A DNA stretch of 46,443 nucleotides, taken from contig CAJXTJ010000006.1 in NCBI GenBank assembly GCA_913061165.1, positions 1 to 46,443 of the forward strand. Reading direction: 5' to 3'. Below, piece after piece: positions 1 through 7,802 of this stretch; position 1 is the first letter of the stretch; each line of letters starts with the position of its first letter. The notes beneath the pieces were generated by a model. The model did no database searches. It had not been told where the DNA came from and saw only the letters and a list, made by a program, of their open reading frames with translations. The translations under genes and the position numbers were made by a program. The DNA is from an uncultured Polaribacter sp. GTDB taxonomy: Bacteria > Bacteroidota > Bacteroidia > Flavobacteriales > Flavobacteriaceae.

Positions 1-50
1 TACGAGATGTAGAGAGGTCTCGTGGGCTCGGAGATGTGTATAAGAGACAG
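1..50. other. Illumina Nextera adapter (not genomic)
   Basis: The first 50 bases read as the end of the P7 oligo (tacgagat), an 8-base i7 index (gtagagag, which matches Nextera index N707), the Nextera read-2 primer (gtctcgtgggctcgg) and the 19-bp Tn5 mosaic end (agatgtgtataagagacag). The N-terminal MGSEMCIRDS of the first listed ORF is a translation of this adapter, a familiar artefact peptide. Confidence 0.98.
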
Positions 51-636
51 TAAATACATAGCTGCAATTGGAGGTAAAGAAAAAGTAATGGCTGTTAAAA
101 CTACGATTACTATTGCAAACGCAACTATTCAAGGAACGCCTTTGGTAATGACAATGAAAGCTGCTGCGCCTAATAAGTCTTCGCAAGAAATTTCTGTAAT
201 GGGCAACACCATGCAAAAAACTGTTTTTAATGGAACTACAGGATACGCTTCTTTAAGAGGTCAAAAGAAAGAGATGACCGCAGAAGAAATTGCGAAAGCA
301 AAAGGGAAAAGTGGTATTTTTAAAGACTTGGTATATGCTGCTGGAGAATTGTTAAGAATTGAGCCTTTAGACGGTAAAAATGCTATTGTTTTAAAATATA
401 AGGATAGCGAAGTTTATTATGACATGACTTCTGGTTTAAAAGTAAAAGAAGTAAAAACAGGAAAAGGACCCGATGGTAAAGAAGTGAAAACGCCAACAAT
501 CTATGGTGATTATAAAGAAGTAAACGGAGTTAAATTTCCGCATGCGATTGGAATTAAATCTGGTCCAATGAATTTAGATTTCGTTGTAAAAGAAATTAAA
601 GTAAATGAAGGCGTTTCTGATGCAGATTTTGAATAG
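51..636 (+). CDS. C-terminal fragment of a secreted protein, possibly the tail of an M16-type peptidase
   Basis: This is a partial gene: the 5' end is cut by the contig edge, and the first ten residues of the listed ORF are adapter. About 194 genuine residues remain, beginning KYIAAIGGKEKV and ending in a TAG at 634-636. The fragment alternates beta-strand-like segments (VMTMKAAAPNKS, TMQKTVFNGTTGY, YGDYKEVNGVKFPHA) in the manner of LolA-like outer-membrane lipoprotein-sorting folds. As I recall, very similar C-terminal segments follow M16 (insulinase-like) metallopeptidase domains in Flavobacteriaceae, so the whole gene may be an M16 peptidase with a C-terminal LolA-like domain. No catalytic motif is visible here, so that assignment is inference. 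A strong terminator follows at 666-700. Confidence 0.75.
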
Positions 637-665
637 TTAAAATAGAAATAAGATGTAATAGCATC

Positions 666-700
666 AAGAGTCAAAACAGTACGTTTTGACTCTTTTTTTT
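666..700 (+). terminator. Rho-independent terminator
   Basis: A perfect 12-bp stem, aagagtcaaaac / gttttgactctt, with a 5-nt loop is followed by a run of T. It lies 30 bases after the stop of the first partial gene and ends that transcript. Confidence 0.9.
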
Positions 701-768
701 AAACATTAGTTTTAGCAGAAATAACATACATGGATAAAATTACAGTCTTGCTTCTTACTTAAAAAAAA

Positions 769-1644
769 TTATTTTTTTTTATTCACCAAGTATACTCCTA
801 AAAGGATAACAACTCCTCCAAATATTTGAAGTGTACTCAATTTTTCGCCATCTAAAACTCCCCAAAAAATAGCAACTAAAGGAATTATATAGGTTACAGA
901 TGAAGAAAAAACAGGATCTGAAACCTGAACTAATTTATTATAAATAGTTTTTGCAATACCAGTTCCTACAATTGATAAAATTGCTAAATACCCTAAAGAG
1001 CTAATTAATATCTCATTTTTTAAATCAAACGTTCTAAAAAAATCTGTAAAGGCTAAAACAATAATTGAAGGAATGAGTAATATTAAAAAATTACCAGTTA
1101 CAATAGAAAGTGCGTTTAAATCGTTTAAATATTTCTTAATCATATTTGCATTGAGTGCATATCCAAAAGATGCTATAATCATTAACAAAGCATACCAATA
1201 ATTCTGATTCGGATTTAAGTCTGCACCTTTTAATATTAGAATTAGCGTCCCTACCAACCCAATTAGAATTCCGTAAAACTGAGTTTTATTAAAAGCAAAG
1301 CCAAACGCTATTGCACCTAAGATTAAAGTATAAAAAGGAGTTAACGAGTTTAAAATAGCAACTACAGCGCTATCTATGTTTGTAATTGCAAATGCAAATA
1401 AAAATCCAGGAATAAAAGTACCTGCAATAGCAGTGTAAAATATATATTTATAATGTTTCTTTTCTATTTTTTTTAAAGACGGAGTAGCAACAGAAAGTAA
1501 AAAAACTGCAGTAAAAATCATTCTTAAAGCGCCTAATTGAATAGGAGTAACGCCCAACAATGCTTTCTTCATTAATATAAATGAACTACCCCAAACCAAA
1601 GAAAGTAAACTAAAATACAGCCACTTTTGTTGTTGATTATTCAT
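769..1644 (-). CDS. EamA/DMT-family permease (drug/metabolite exporter)
   Basis: A 291-residue integral membrane protein with about ten hydrophobic segments arranged as two EamA repeats of five helices each, the usual length for the drug/metabolite transporter superfamily. The N-terminal WGSSFILMKKALLGVTPIQL is a typical first EamA helix, and the second repeat ends in IFGGVVILLGVYLVNKKK. Members export amino acids, nucleobases or other small metabolites across the inner membrane; the substrate cannot be told from sequence. The gene stands alone between a forward gene and the divergently transcribed HMA lipoprotein gene, with an 84-bp shared upstream region. Confidence 0.88.
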   Translation of the reverse strand: MNNQQQKWLYFSLLSLVWGSSFILMKKALLGVTPIQLGALRMIFTAVFLLSVATPSLKKIEKKHYKYIFYTAIAGTFIPGFLFAFAITNIDSAVVAILNSLTPFYTLILGAIAFGFAFNKTQFYGILIGLVGTLILILKGADLNPNQNYWYALLMIIASFGYALNANMIKKYLNDLNALSIVTGNFLILLIPSIIVLAFTDFFRTFDLKNEILISSLGYLAILSIVGTGIAKTIYNKLVQVSDPVFSSSVTYIIPLVAIFWGVLDGEKLSTLQIFGGVVILLGVYLVNKKK

Positions 1645-1704
1645 GGTTTAGTTAATTTTTTGTCAAAAATCCGATAAAAAATTAGATATAAAGCCCATTA
1701 TATA

Positions 1705-1712
1705 TAAATTTG
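1705..1712 (+). promoter_or_regulatory. Bacteroidetes -7 promoter element for the HMA lipoprotein gene
   Basis: TAAATTTG is a perfect match to the Bacteroidetes TAnnTTTG element, 16 bases before the ATG of the gene at 1729. Confidence 0.7.
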
Positions 1713-1728
1713 TAAAAATTAAAAACAG

Positions 1729-2049
1729 ATGAACACTAAAAATATATTTTTTGCAATAGCAATAGCTTGTTTTATGATAACAGGATGCAAAGAAAATAAA
1801 GAAGTTAAAAAAGAAAATATTTCTTTAGCTATTTCTGGAATGACTTGCGAGATTGGTTGTGCAAAAATAATTCAATCTAAACTCTCTAAAAAAGAAGGTG
1901 TCCTAGCGGCAAAAGTTATTTTTGCAGATAGTATTGCAACAATAGCGTTTGATGGAAATACGACTTCTAAGAAAGACTTAATTGCCTTTGTAGATGGCAT
2001 TGCTGGTGGAGCTTTATACAAAGCTTCTGAAACTTCAATACAACCTTAA
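1729..2049 (+). CDS. Small lipoprotein with heavy-metal-associated (HMA) domain, probably frameshifted at its 3' end
   Basis: This 106-residue protein starts with a lipoprotein signal (lipobox ITGC, Cys20) and carries one HMA-like ferredoxin-fold domain (residues about 31-95). The metal-binding loop reads GMTCEIGC, a CxxxC spacing rather than the classic CxxC; this variant is common in flavobacterial periplasmic HMA proteins. It probably binds Cu(I) or a similar soft metal at the membrane. The frame closes at SETSIQP. Directly after, in the +1 frame, the sequence encodes a Cys-rich stretch (CSDTCKENCEMACCKGK) of the kind I remember at the C-terminus of related proteins. The gene is therefore either truncated by a one-base indel or carries an assembly error. 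Promoter at 1705-1712. Confidence 0.85.
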   Translation: MNTKNIFFAIAIACFMITGCKENKEVKKENISLAISGMTCEIGCAKIIQSKLSKKEGVLAAKVIFADSIATIAFDGNTTSKKDLIAFVDGIAGGALYKASETSIQP

Positions 2050-2224
2050 TATTTCTGAAAAAAATAACATCTGTTCCGATACTTGTAAAGAAAATTGTGA
2101 AATGGCTTGTTGTAAGGGCAAAATAATACCTAAACTTAACTTACTTTATTACAATATCTTAGACTTAAATCAAAGCAAACTCTTCTTTATATTAAGATTC
2201 AAAACCTTTTTAATGTTAAATTAA
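1994..2224 (+). pseudogene. Out-of-frame Cys-rich tail of the HMA lipoprotein
   Basis: The listed 76-aa ORF is not an independent gene. Its second half, NICSDTCKENCEMACCKGK, lies one frame (+1) from the HMA gene and overlaps its last 56 bases. Five cysteines in 14 residues suggest a metal-binding tail that belongs to the upstream protein. Joining the two needs the loss of one base, or a +1 slip, between roughly 2010 and 2046. No slippery heptamer is evident, so a simple indel or assembly error is the likeliest cause. Confidence 0.5.
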
Positions 2225-2229
2225 TGTTA
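2210..2229 (-). promoter_or_regulatory. TAACATTAA tandem repeat, 11-bp period
   Basis: On the minus strand TAACATTAA occurs twice with an 11-bp period (plus-strand TTAATGTTA at 2210-2218 and 2221-2229). This matches the repeats upstream of the phosphate genes, but here it points away from the YwqK-like gene and is not 25 nt from any minus-strand -7 element. Its function is uncertain. Confidence 0.4.
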
Positions 2230-2261
2230 CCAAAACGTTTTTTTAATGTAATTTAATTACT

Positions 2262-2269
2262 TATATTTG
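2262..2269 (+). promoter_or_regulatory. -7 promoter element for the YwqK-like gene
   Basis: TATATTTG matches TAnnTTTG exactly and lies 21 bases before the ATG at 2291. Confidence 0.65.
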
Positions 2270-2290
2270 AGGTATAAATAAATTAGGATT

Positions 2291-2644
2291 ATGAAGAAAG
2301 CAATAATTTTAGCATTAATTTTTGTATCAAGCTTTGGGTTTGCACAAGAAAAAGAAACTTCTTTTGAGAGAGAAGGAAATTTAGTAAAAGCTACTTATTA
2401 TAATGCAGAAGGTCAGATAAGTATTATTGGTTATTTTAAAGATAAAAAAATAACAGGTACTTGGACTAGTTATGATACTAACGGTAATAAAACTAAGATT
2501 GCCCATTATAAAGATGGCAAGAAAGTAGGTAAGTGGTTTGTATGGAATAAAAATACATTAAAAGAAATTACTTATAATAGTAACGTAATTGTTAGTGTTA
2601 ATGATTGGAAATCTGAATCTAGACTAGCTTTAAATAACGATTAA
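2291..2644 (+). CDS. Secreted YwqK/MORN-like repeat protein
   Basis: This 117-residue protein has a Sec signal peptide (MKKAIILALIFVSSFGFAQ, cleavage before EKE). The mature part is built of short beta-hairpin repeats such as GYFKDKKITGTWTSYDTNG and HYKDGKKVGKWFVWNKN. Repeats of this kind (YxxGKxxGxWxxY) define the MORN-related YwqK family, often labelled a toxin-antitoxin antitoxin, but no toxin gene is nearby. In Flavobacteriaceae small secreted members are common and uncharacterised. The gene is monocistronic, with its own -7 element and a terminator at 2673-2699. Confidence 0.8.
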   Translation: MKKAIILALIFVSSFGFAQEKETSFEREGNLVKATYYNAEGQISIIGYFKDKKITGTWTSYDTNGNKTKIAHYKDGKKVGKWFVWNKNTLKEITYNSNVIVSVNDWKSESRLALNND

Positions 2645-2672
2645 TTATTCCGTTAAAAACATATATAAACGA

Positions 2673-2699
2673 AAAAAGCAGGCTTAACGCCTGCTTTTT
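2673..2699. terminator. Bidirectional terminator between convergent genes
   Basis: The 11-bp stem aaaaagcaggc / gcctgcttttt with a 5-nt loop can end both the forward YwqK-like gene and the reverse beta-helix lipoprotein gene, because its A and T tracts flank the GC core on both sides. Confidence 0.88.
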
Positions 2700-2726
2700 C
2701 CTTTTTCTTAATCAATAATTAGTTCC

Positions 2727-4691
2727 TTATAATCCTGCATTCTTCCAAGTCCAAGTAGAAACATCTACTTTAGTTCCTGTTTTGTAATCTGCAGTTGTAG
2801 AAGCAGCAACACCGTCTATGATAACACTTGCTAAATCGCCTCCGTCTTTCATATCTATATTTTTTTCATACCCTTCTAACCAAATATTAGTAATGGTTGC
2901 ACCTGAAGTCTTTTTAAACTGTAAACTTGTACCTCCCACTGCAGAGATAGCTGTTAAATTTACAAACTTAGGATTGTTATTGTCTTTATCTCCTTCAAAA
3001 GCAGTAGAGAATCCTGATACAGTATGAGAAATGTAAGTATTTGTTACTGTTCCGTTCCAACCTTCTGTCCAATCTACAGAATCATCAGCATTATTTTCTA
3101 AATATAAATTACTAGCTGAAACTGTTCCTCCAAAAAATTCTATTCCATCATCTTTACCGTCAATAACAGATACATTTTCTATAGTAGTTCCAGAACCAAC
3201 TGCGTATAATGATATTCCGTTGTATTGCGAATCTGAATTAATTTGAGCTCCTGTTCCTTTAATAACTAGGTATTTGATTGAACCAGAATTGTCTGCATCA
3301 TTTGTACCACCGTAAATAAAACCACCAACTTCTGCTTCTGCATTTGCACCAGCCGTTGTTGTTGCATCTCCACAAATTGTTAATCCGCCCCAATCTCCAG
3401 GACTAGAAGCAACAGAAGCCATTACAACAGGGTTGCTTTCTGTTCCTTGAATATCTATTTTACCACCTTTTAAAACTGCAATATACACTGCTGTACCATC
3501 TGCTTTCGCCTCAATCTTAGTGCCTGCAGGAATTACTAATTCTCCACCAGCTTTTACAATATAAGAAGAATTTAAGACGTATTTTATAGAAGCATCTAAA
3601 ATAACTTTACTAGCTACTGTGCCTTGTAAAGGTAAAGTAGTAATAGAAACACTAGAGTTTACCCAATTAAAAGCTGCTGCAGTAACAAGCGCTGTACTTG
3701 TGTAAGATAAAGAAGGATCTGCAGCAACACCGTCTATTAGAACGTTTGTTAAATCTCCACCATCCTTCATGTCTATAGAAGTATCATAACCTGTTAATGA
3801 CAATCCTGTTATGGTAGCACCAGATTGTTTTTTGAATTGTAAAGCTGTACCTCCAACAGAAGAAACTGCAGTAATATTATTAAATTTAGGATTTCCATTA
3901 TCTTTGTCTCCTTCAAAAACAGTTGAAAAACCAGAAACTGTGTGCGTAATGTATGCGTTTGTTACCGTTCCGTTCCAACCTTCTGTCCAATCGATAGAGT
4001 CATCTGCATTGTTTTCTAAAAATAAATTGCTAACAGAAACTGTACCTCCAAAAAACTCGATACCATCATCTTTACCATTAATTATAGCAACATTATTAAT
4101 TGTTGTTCCAGCACCAACAGCATATAAAGAAACTCCGTTGTACTGAGAGTCTGGATTAATTTGAGCCCCAGTTCCTTCTATAACTAAATAGCTAATAGAC
4201 CCAGAATTGTCGGCATCATTTGCACCTCCATAAATAAAACCACCAACTTCTGCCTCTGCATTTGCACCTGCTGTTGTTGTAGCATCTCCACAAATAGTTA
4301 AACCGCCCCAATCTCCAGGATTTCCTGAAACAGACGCCATAAATACTGGACTATCTTCTGTACCTAGCACATTTATTTTAGCTCCTTTTAAAACAGCAAT
4401 GTAAACACTTGTTCCACCGTCAAGTGCCTGAATTCTTGTGCCCTCAGGAATTGTTAACGTTGCTCCTGGTTCTATGATAAAAGAACCATTTAAATTGTAA
4501 ATCTGACTTGAGTTTAACGTAAAATCTTCATCAAGATTACCGTTCATAATTCCAGACTTTAAGCTTTCAATTACTAAAGAATCTGTTCCTCCAATAATAA
4601 TTCCTGGCTCTTCACTACCACAATTAGTGAATGTTAAAGTAACAAAACAAAGTGTTACGATGTTCAAAATTTTAAAAACTGATTTTTTCAT
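2727..4691 (-). CDS. Outer-membrane lipoprotein with two tandem beta-helix-like repeats; predicted partner of the phosphate-regulated TonB receptor
   Basis: A 654-residue lipoprotein (lipobox FTNCGS, Cys24) made of two homologous halves, about residues 40-345 and 355-654. Each half runs from IPxGTxIxA through GDWGGLTICGDATTTAG, EVGGFIYGG, GKDDGIEFFGGTVS and NNADDSxDWTEGWNGTVTN to KDGGDL. The regular short strands and Asn/Gly/Asp-rich turns suggest a right-handed parallel beta helix. The central 30-residue block is identical between halves, while the DNA differs at synonymous sites. The gene is downstream of and co-oriented with the TonB receptor (128-bp gap) and has its own tandem-repeat promoter at 4720-4774. 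I infer a surface or periplasmic lipoprotein that helps the receptor bind a phosphorus source. No enzyme motif was recognised, and the fold and partner role are predictions. Confidence 0.75.
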   Translation of the reverse strand: MKKSVFKILNIVTLCFVTLTFTNCGSEEPGIIIGGTDSLVIESLKSGIMNGNLDEDFTLNSSQIYNLNGSFIIEPGATLTIPEGTRIQALDGGTSVYIAVLKGAKINVLGTEDSPVFMASVSGNPGDWGGLTICGDATTTAGANAEAEVGGFIYGGANDADNSGSISYLVIEGTGAQINPDSQYNGVSLYAVGAGTTINNVAIINGKDDGIEFFGGTVSVSNLFLENNADDSIDWTEGWNGTVTNAYITHTVSGFSTVFEGDKDNGNPKFNNITAVSSVGGTALQFKKQSGATITGLSLTGYDTSIDMKDGGDLTNVLIDGVAADPSLSYTSTALVTAAAFNWVNSSVSITTLPLQGTVASKVILDASIKYVLNSSYIVKAGGELVIPAGTKIEAKADGTAVYIAVLKGGKIDIQGTESNPVVMASVASSPGDWGGLTICGDATTTAGANAEAEVGGFIYGGTNDADNSGSIKYLVIKGTGAQINSDSQYNGISLYAVGSGTTIENVSVIDGKDDGIEFFGGTVSASNLYLENNADDSVDWTEGWNGTVTNTYISHTVSGFSTAFEGDKDNNNPKFVNLTAISAVGGTSLQFKKTSGATITNIWLEGYEKNIDMKDGGDLASVIIDGVAASTTADYKTGTKVDVSTWTWKNAGL

Positions 4692-4719
4692 GTTTGTTTA
4701 GTATAGTTGTTATTTTATA

Positions 4720-4774
4720 CAAAGTTATTCTCTTATTTTCTCTCTTTGTTTACCTAAATATTATTAGTATGTTA
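4720..4774 (-). promoter_or_regulatory. Predicted PhoB-type promoter of the beta-helix lipoprotein gene
   Basis: Read on the minus strand: TAACAT at 4774, TAATAT at 4763 and TAAACA at 4752, each 11 nt apart, then a perfect -7 element TAACTTTG at 4727-4720. The last repeat starts 25 nt before the -7 element. The start codon is about 29 nt further on. Confidence 0.6.
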
Positions 4775-4819
4775 GGTTATAGATAAATAAAGCTCTTTTG
4801 TTAAGTAATGGTTATTAAC

Positions 4820-7630
4820 TTAGAATGTATACGTAACACTTACTGTTAACCGACTTCCTTTTTTATAAGACTGCACTGTTTGATTTGTTTCTTCGGCTGT
4901 AATTAAACTTCTAACTTTTTGGGTTTGTCTAATTTCTGGATTTGATAAATTTCTTCCTACGAATTTTATGAATAGCTGTTCTGTTAATTTTTTACTTACT
5001 ACTAAATCTAATGTTACAAACCCTTTCTCTATAATTTCATCATTGTATTCTGTAGCTCTATTTACAAAGCCCTCTGCACCTCCCAAGGAGAAAATTTTAT
5101 CTGATGAATAGTTCCCCGTTAAAGTAGCAACAAATTCTTTTTCTTTTTTATCACTAAAACTTAAAGAACCATTTGCAATAAAATCTGATGCTCCTTGTAA
5201 ACTAGATGCTGTAAGGTCTTTATATTGAAAGTTTTCAAACAAATCTTGGTTCAACCACATTTTAGTAATATTACCAGTGATGTTTAAAATACTTTCATCG
5301 TCACCATTTTTTAATAAATTTGTCTTTGCTTCTAACTCTACCCCATAAACAGTTGCTTTTTCTCCTGTATTGGCATAAAAAAAGTATCCTGAAGAGCCTC
5401 TTGTTAACGCTAAGTTAATTGGGTTGTTAATTTGTTTGTAAAATGCTGTTGCAGAAAAAAGTTGCCCCCTTTCTGGAAACATTTCATATTTTAGATCGAA
5501 ATTATAAATTTCTGATTTCTCTAAATCTGGATTCCCCTTTGTTACACGACCTGTTGGAGACACATATTCAAAAGGAGACAATTCTTTAAATTCTGGTAAA
5601 GTTTGTGTAATACTAGATGCAAAACGCAGGTATTTATTTTCTGATAACTCATACTTTAGGTTTATACTAGGATATAAGCTTTCATATGTTTTATTTAAAG
5701 TTCCAAGTCTAGCACCATTGGGTCCATTATAATTTCCAACATCCCAAATAGAATTAATTTCGTCTCTTTCAAAGCGCGCTCCTAAATTACCAGAAAACTT
5801 ATCTCGAGAAAAATCGAAATTTACAAACCCTGCTAAAATAGATAAGTCTGCTTGATACCTATCTGGCACTCCTATGGTTAAATTTAATCCGTTGTTAAAA
5901 TTAGTGTCTGTAAAAGTAGTTGACAATTCATCTATTGATGGTGCTGTAAAATCTTTTGCATCTACACCAATAAATAAAGACCTAAAAGTTCTTTCTTTAT
6001 ATCTGTAATTAAATCCGTAGTTTAAAGCATAAGGCTTGTTACCATCTGCGTCTAATGCTCCTAAAATCCATTTATTCTGCACCAAAGCATTGTATTCTGT
6101 ATCTTGAATTTTTTGAGTAGATTTTCTTTGTTGAAAATCGCCAACATGTGCATATTGAATTGTTGGAGCATGGTCTATATTTAAGATATTAATCTCATTT
6201 CTAATTCTATTTGGCTCTTCTGCCAAAACAAAATTATACCCTCCAGCCCAATTTAAAGTATTGTTTTCGTTCCATTTATGTTCCCCTAATAATTGGTTGA
6301 TAAATAATGTGGTTTGTTTAAAATTTTGATCTCTAACAAAAGCACCATCTTCCTGCGGATCTTGATCAAATACATACCCATAACCCTTTCTACCTTGTTC
6401 GTATAAATTATCAGTTCCATTATTAACAAATAAAGTATTATACTTGATTTTATTATTGGCATTTAATTTTAAACCTACATTTATATACCCTGTAGTATTT
6501 GTTCTTGAGATGTATTGTTCAACATCATTTTCGTTAGAACTTACACCTCTATCGCTATTGATTTCTCTTGTAATAGCAGGAAAAGAAGTATTTAAAACAT
6601 TCAATCGATACGAATTAAAAACGCCTTCTCTGTATTCAAAAGTTTTCGCATGAGAACCAGTAAAAAAGACCGCTATATCTTTACCAAAAATTTCAAATTT
6701 CTTTGCAGCCGAAAAAGAAATATTAAAGTTTACGGGGGTAGACAATGTTTCGGTATCCCAGCCTTGGCGCGTTACCAAATCTTGTAATGCAAATTGTTTT
6801 TGATGAAACCCTAAAGCAACATCTGTATTGGTAATGGTAGTTCTAAAATTATCCGAGAGACCTGCAACATTTGTATTTGTTCCTCCTGAAAATGTAACAG
6901 CATATCCTTTTTTAGAATATTCTTTAGAGTTTACATCTACATTACCAGAACCTTGGTCTGCATAACCACTTGTTGTATACGTTTTACTAATTCCTATATT
7001 TTTAATGATATTTGTAGAAAATAAGTTTAAATTAATATTTTTATTAGCCACATCATCAGAAGGAATTGGCAATCCATTCATTGTTGTAGATAAATACCGA
7101 TCTCCCAAACCTCTTATATAAATACTACCCGAACTTTCACTTTTTGTAACACCAGAAATTTTGGTAGTTGCATTTGCAGCATTCGAAACGCCTACTTTCG
7201 CTAATGTTTGTGCTCCAATACTTTCAATAATTACCGTTGCTTTCTTTTGCTCTAATAAAAGGGCATTTGCAGACTCCTTACCTACTGATGACTTTATTAC
7301 AATTTCATCTAAAGCCACCCCTTCTTCTGCAGACATTACTTGGTTTAAGGTTAAGGTTTCTCCAGCTTGTATTGTAAATGTTTTTTCTACTGTTTTGTAT
7401 CCTAAAAAACTAAAAGAAACAATATGTGTTCCAGCAGGCACCTTAAAAGAATAGTTCCCGTCAAAATCTGTCGTTGTTCCAATATTAGTTCCTATTATAA
7501 AGACATTTGCAAAAGGCAAAGATTCGTTATTTGCTTCTTTATCCGTTAACAAACCCATTAAAGTTCCTTTGTCTTGTGCAATTAACAATTGACTAAGCGC
7601 GATAAAAGCAATACATACTATTTTCTTCAT
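4820..7630 (-). CDS. TonB-dependent outer-membrane receptor, predicted phosphate-regulated
   Basis: A 936-residue receptor. It has a signal peptide (MKKIVCIAFIALSQLLIAQ), a carboxypeptidase-regulatory-like beta domain (residues about 21-110, FDGNYSFKVPAGTHIVSFSF), a plug domain (about 115-240, containing IRGLGDRYLSTTMNGLPIP) and a 22-strand-type barrel ending in the aromatic GSRLTVSVTYTF. It imports a ligand across the outer membrane using TonB energy. The substrate is not readable from sequence. The case for phosphate or an organophosphate comes from context: a PhoB-like promoter at 7652-7706, the lipoprotein gene downstream, and a phosphate porin and PiT transporter upstream on the other strand. 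It is not an obvious SusC, and no SusD is adjacent. Confidence 0.9.
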   Translation of the reverse strand: MKKIVCIAFIALSQLLIAQDKGTLMGLLTDKEANNESLPFANVFIIGTNIGTTTDFDGNYSFKVPAGTHIVSFSFLGYKTVEKTFTIQAGETLTLNQVMSAEEGVALDEIVIKSSVGKESANALLLEQKKATVIIESIGAQTLAKVGVSNAANATTKISGVTKSESSGSIYIRGLGDRYLSTTMNGLPIPSDDVANKNINLNLFSTNIIKNIGISKTYTTSGYADQGSGNVDVNSKEYSKKGYAVTFSGGTNTNVAGLSDNFRTTITNTDVALGFHQKQFALQDLVTRQGWDTETLSTPVNFNISFSAAKKFEIFGKDIAVFFTGSHAKTFEYREGVFNSYRLNVLNTSFPAITREINSDRGVSSNENDVEQYISRTNTTGYINVGLKLNANNKIKYNTLFVNNGTDNLYEQGRKGYGYVFDQDPQEDGAFVRDQNFKQTTLFINQLLGEHKWNENNTLNWAGGYNFVLAEEPNRIRNEINILNIDHAPTIQYAHVGDFQQRKSTQKIQDTEYNALVQNKWILGALDADGNKPYALNYGFNYRYKERTFRSLFIGVDAKDFTAPSIDELSTTFTDTNFNNGLNLTIGVPDRYQADLSILAGFVNFDFSRDKFSGNLGARFERDEINSIWDVGNYNGPNGARLGTLNKTYESLYPSINLKYELSENKYLRFASSITQTLPEFKELSPFEYVSPTGRVTKGNPDLEKSEIYNFDLKYEMFPERGQLFSATAFYKQINNPINLALTRGSSGYFFYANTGEKATVYGVELEAKTNLLKNGDDESILNITGNITKMWLNQDLFENFQYKDLTASSLQGASDFIANGSLSFSDKKEKEFVATLTGNYSSDKIFSLGGAEGFVNRATEYNDEIIEKGFVTLDLVVSKKLTEQLFIKFVGRNLSNPEIRQTQKVRSLITAEETNQTVQSYKKGSRLTVSVTYTF

Positions 7631-7651
7631 TGTAGTTATTATTTATTGTTG

Positions 7652-7706
7652 CAAAAGTCTATCTCTTTTGTAAAGTCTATGTTAGTTTTAAATTATGTTT
7701 GTATTA
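7652..7706 (-). promoter_or_regulatory. Predicted PhoB-type promoter of the TonB receptor
   Basis: On the minus strand TAATAC (7706), TAATTT (7695) and TAACAT (7684) recur every 11 nt, and a 7-of-8 -7 element GACTTTTG (7659-7652) starts 25 nt after the last repeat. The ATG follows about 22 nt later. Confidence 0.55.
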
Positions 7707-7743
7707 CATAAGTATTAACTAAAGGTTAAGTAGTCTAAATTGT

Positions 7744-7798
7744 TAACTTTTAATTAATTTTCATTCAACATTAAATTAAAGTTTTAGTGGCATATTTG
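7744..7798 (+). promoter_or_regulatory. Predicted PhoB-type promoter of the small RNA candidate
   Basis: Four phased 11-nt repeats begin at 7744 (TAACTT), 7755 (TAATTT), 7766 (CAACAT) and 7777 (TAAAGT). The 7-of-8 -7 element CATATTTG at 7791-7798 starts 25 nt after the third. No gene begins downstream before the hairpin terminator at 7862, so this promoter would drive a short transcript. Confidence 0.5.
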
Positions 7799-7802
7799 TG
7801 TA

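Noticed and set aside
22-51. N-terminal MGSEMCIRDS as part of a protein
   Set aside because: It is a translation of the Nextera adapter, not genomic coding sequence.
2291-2644. YwqK-like protein as an antitoxin
   Set aside because: It has a Sec signal peptide and no toxin neighbour, so the family label does not apply.
2818-4146. Forward ORFs of 69 and 111 aa inside the lipoprotein gene
   Set aside because: Both are antisense shadows of the duplicated beta-helix gene; their similarity to each other merely mirrors the internal repeat.
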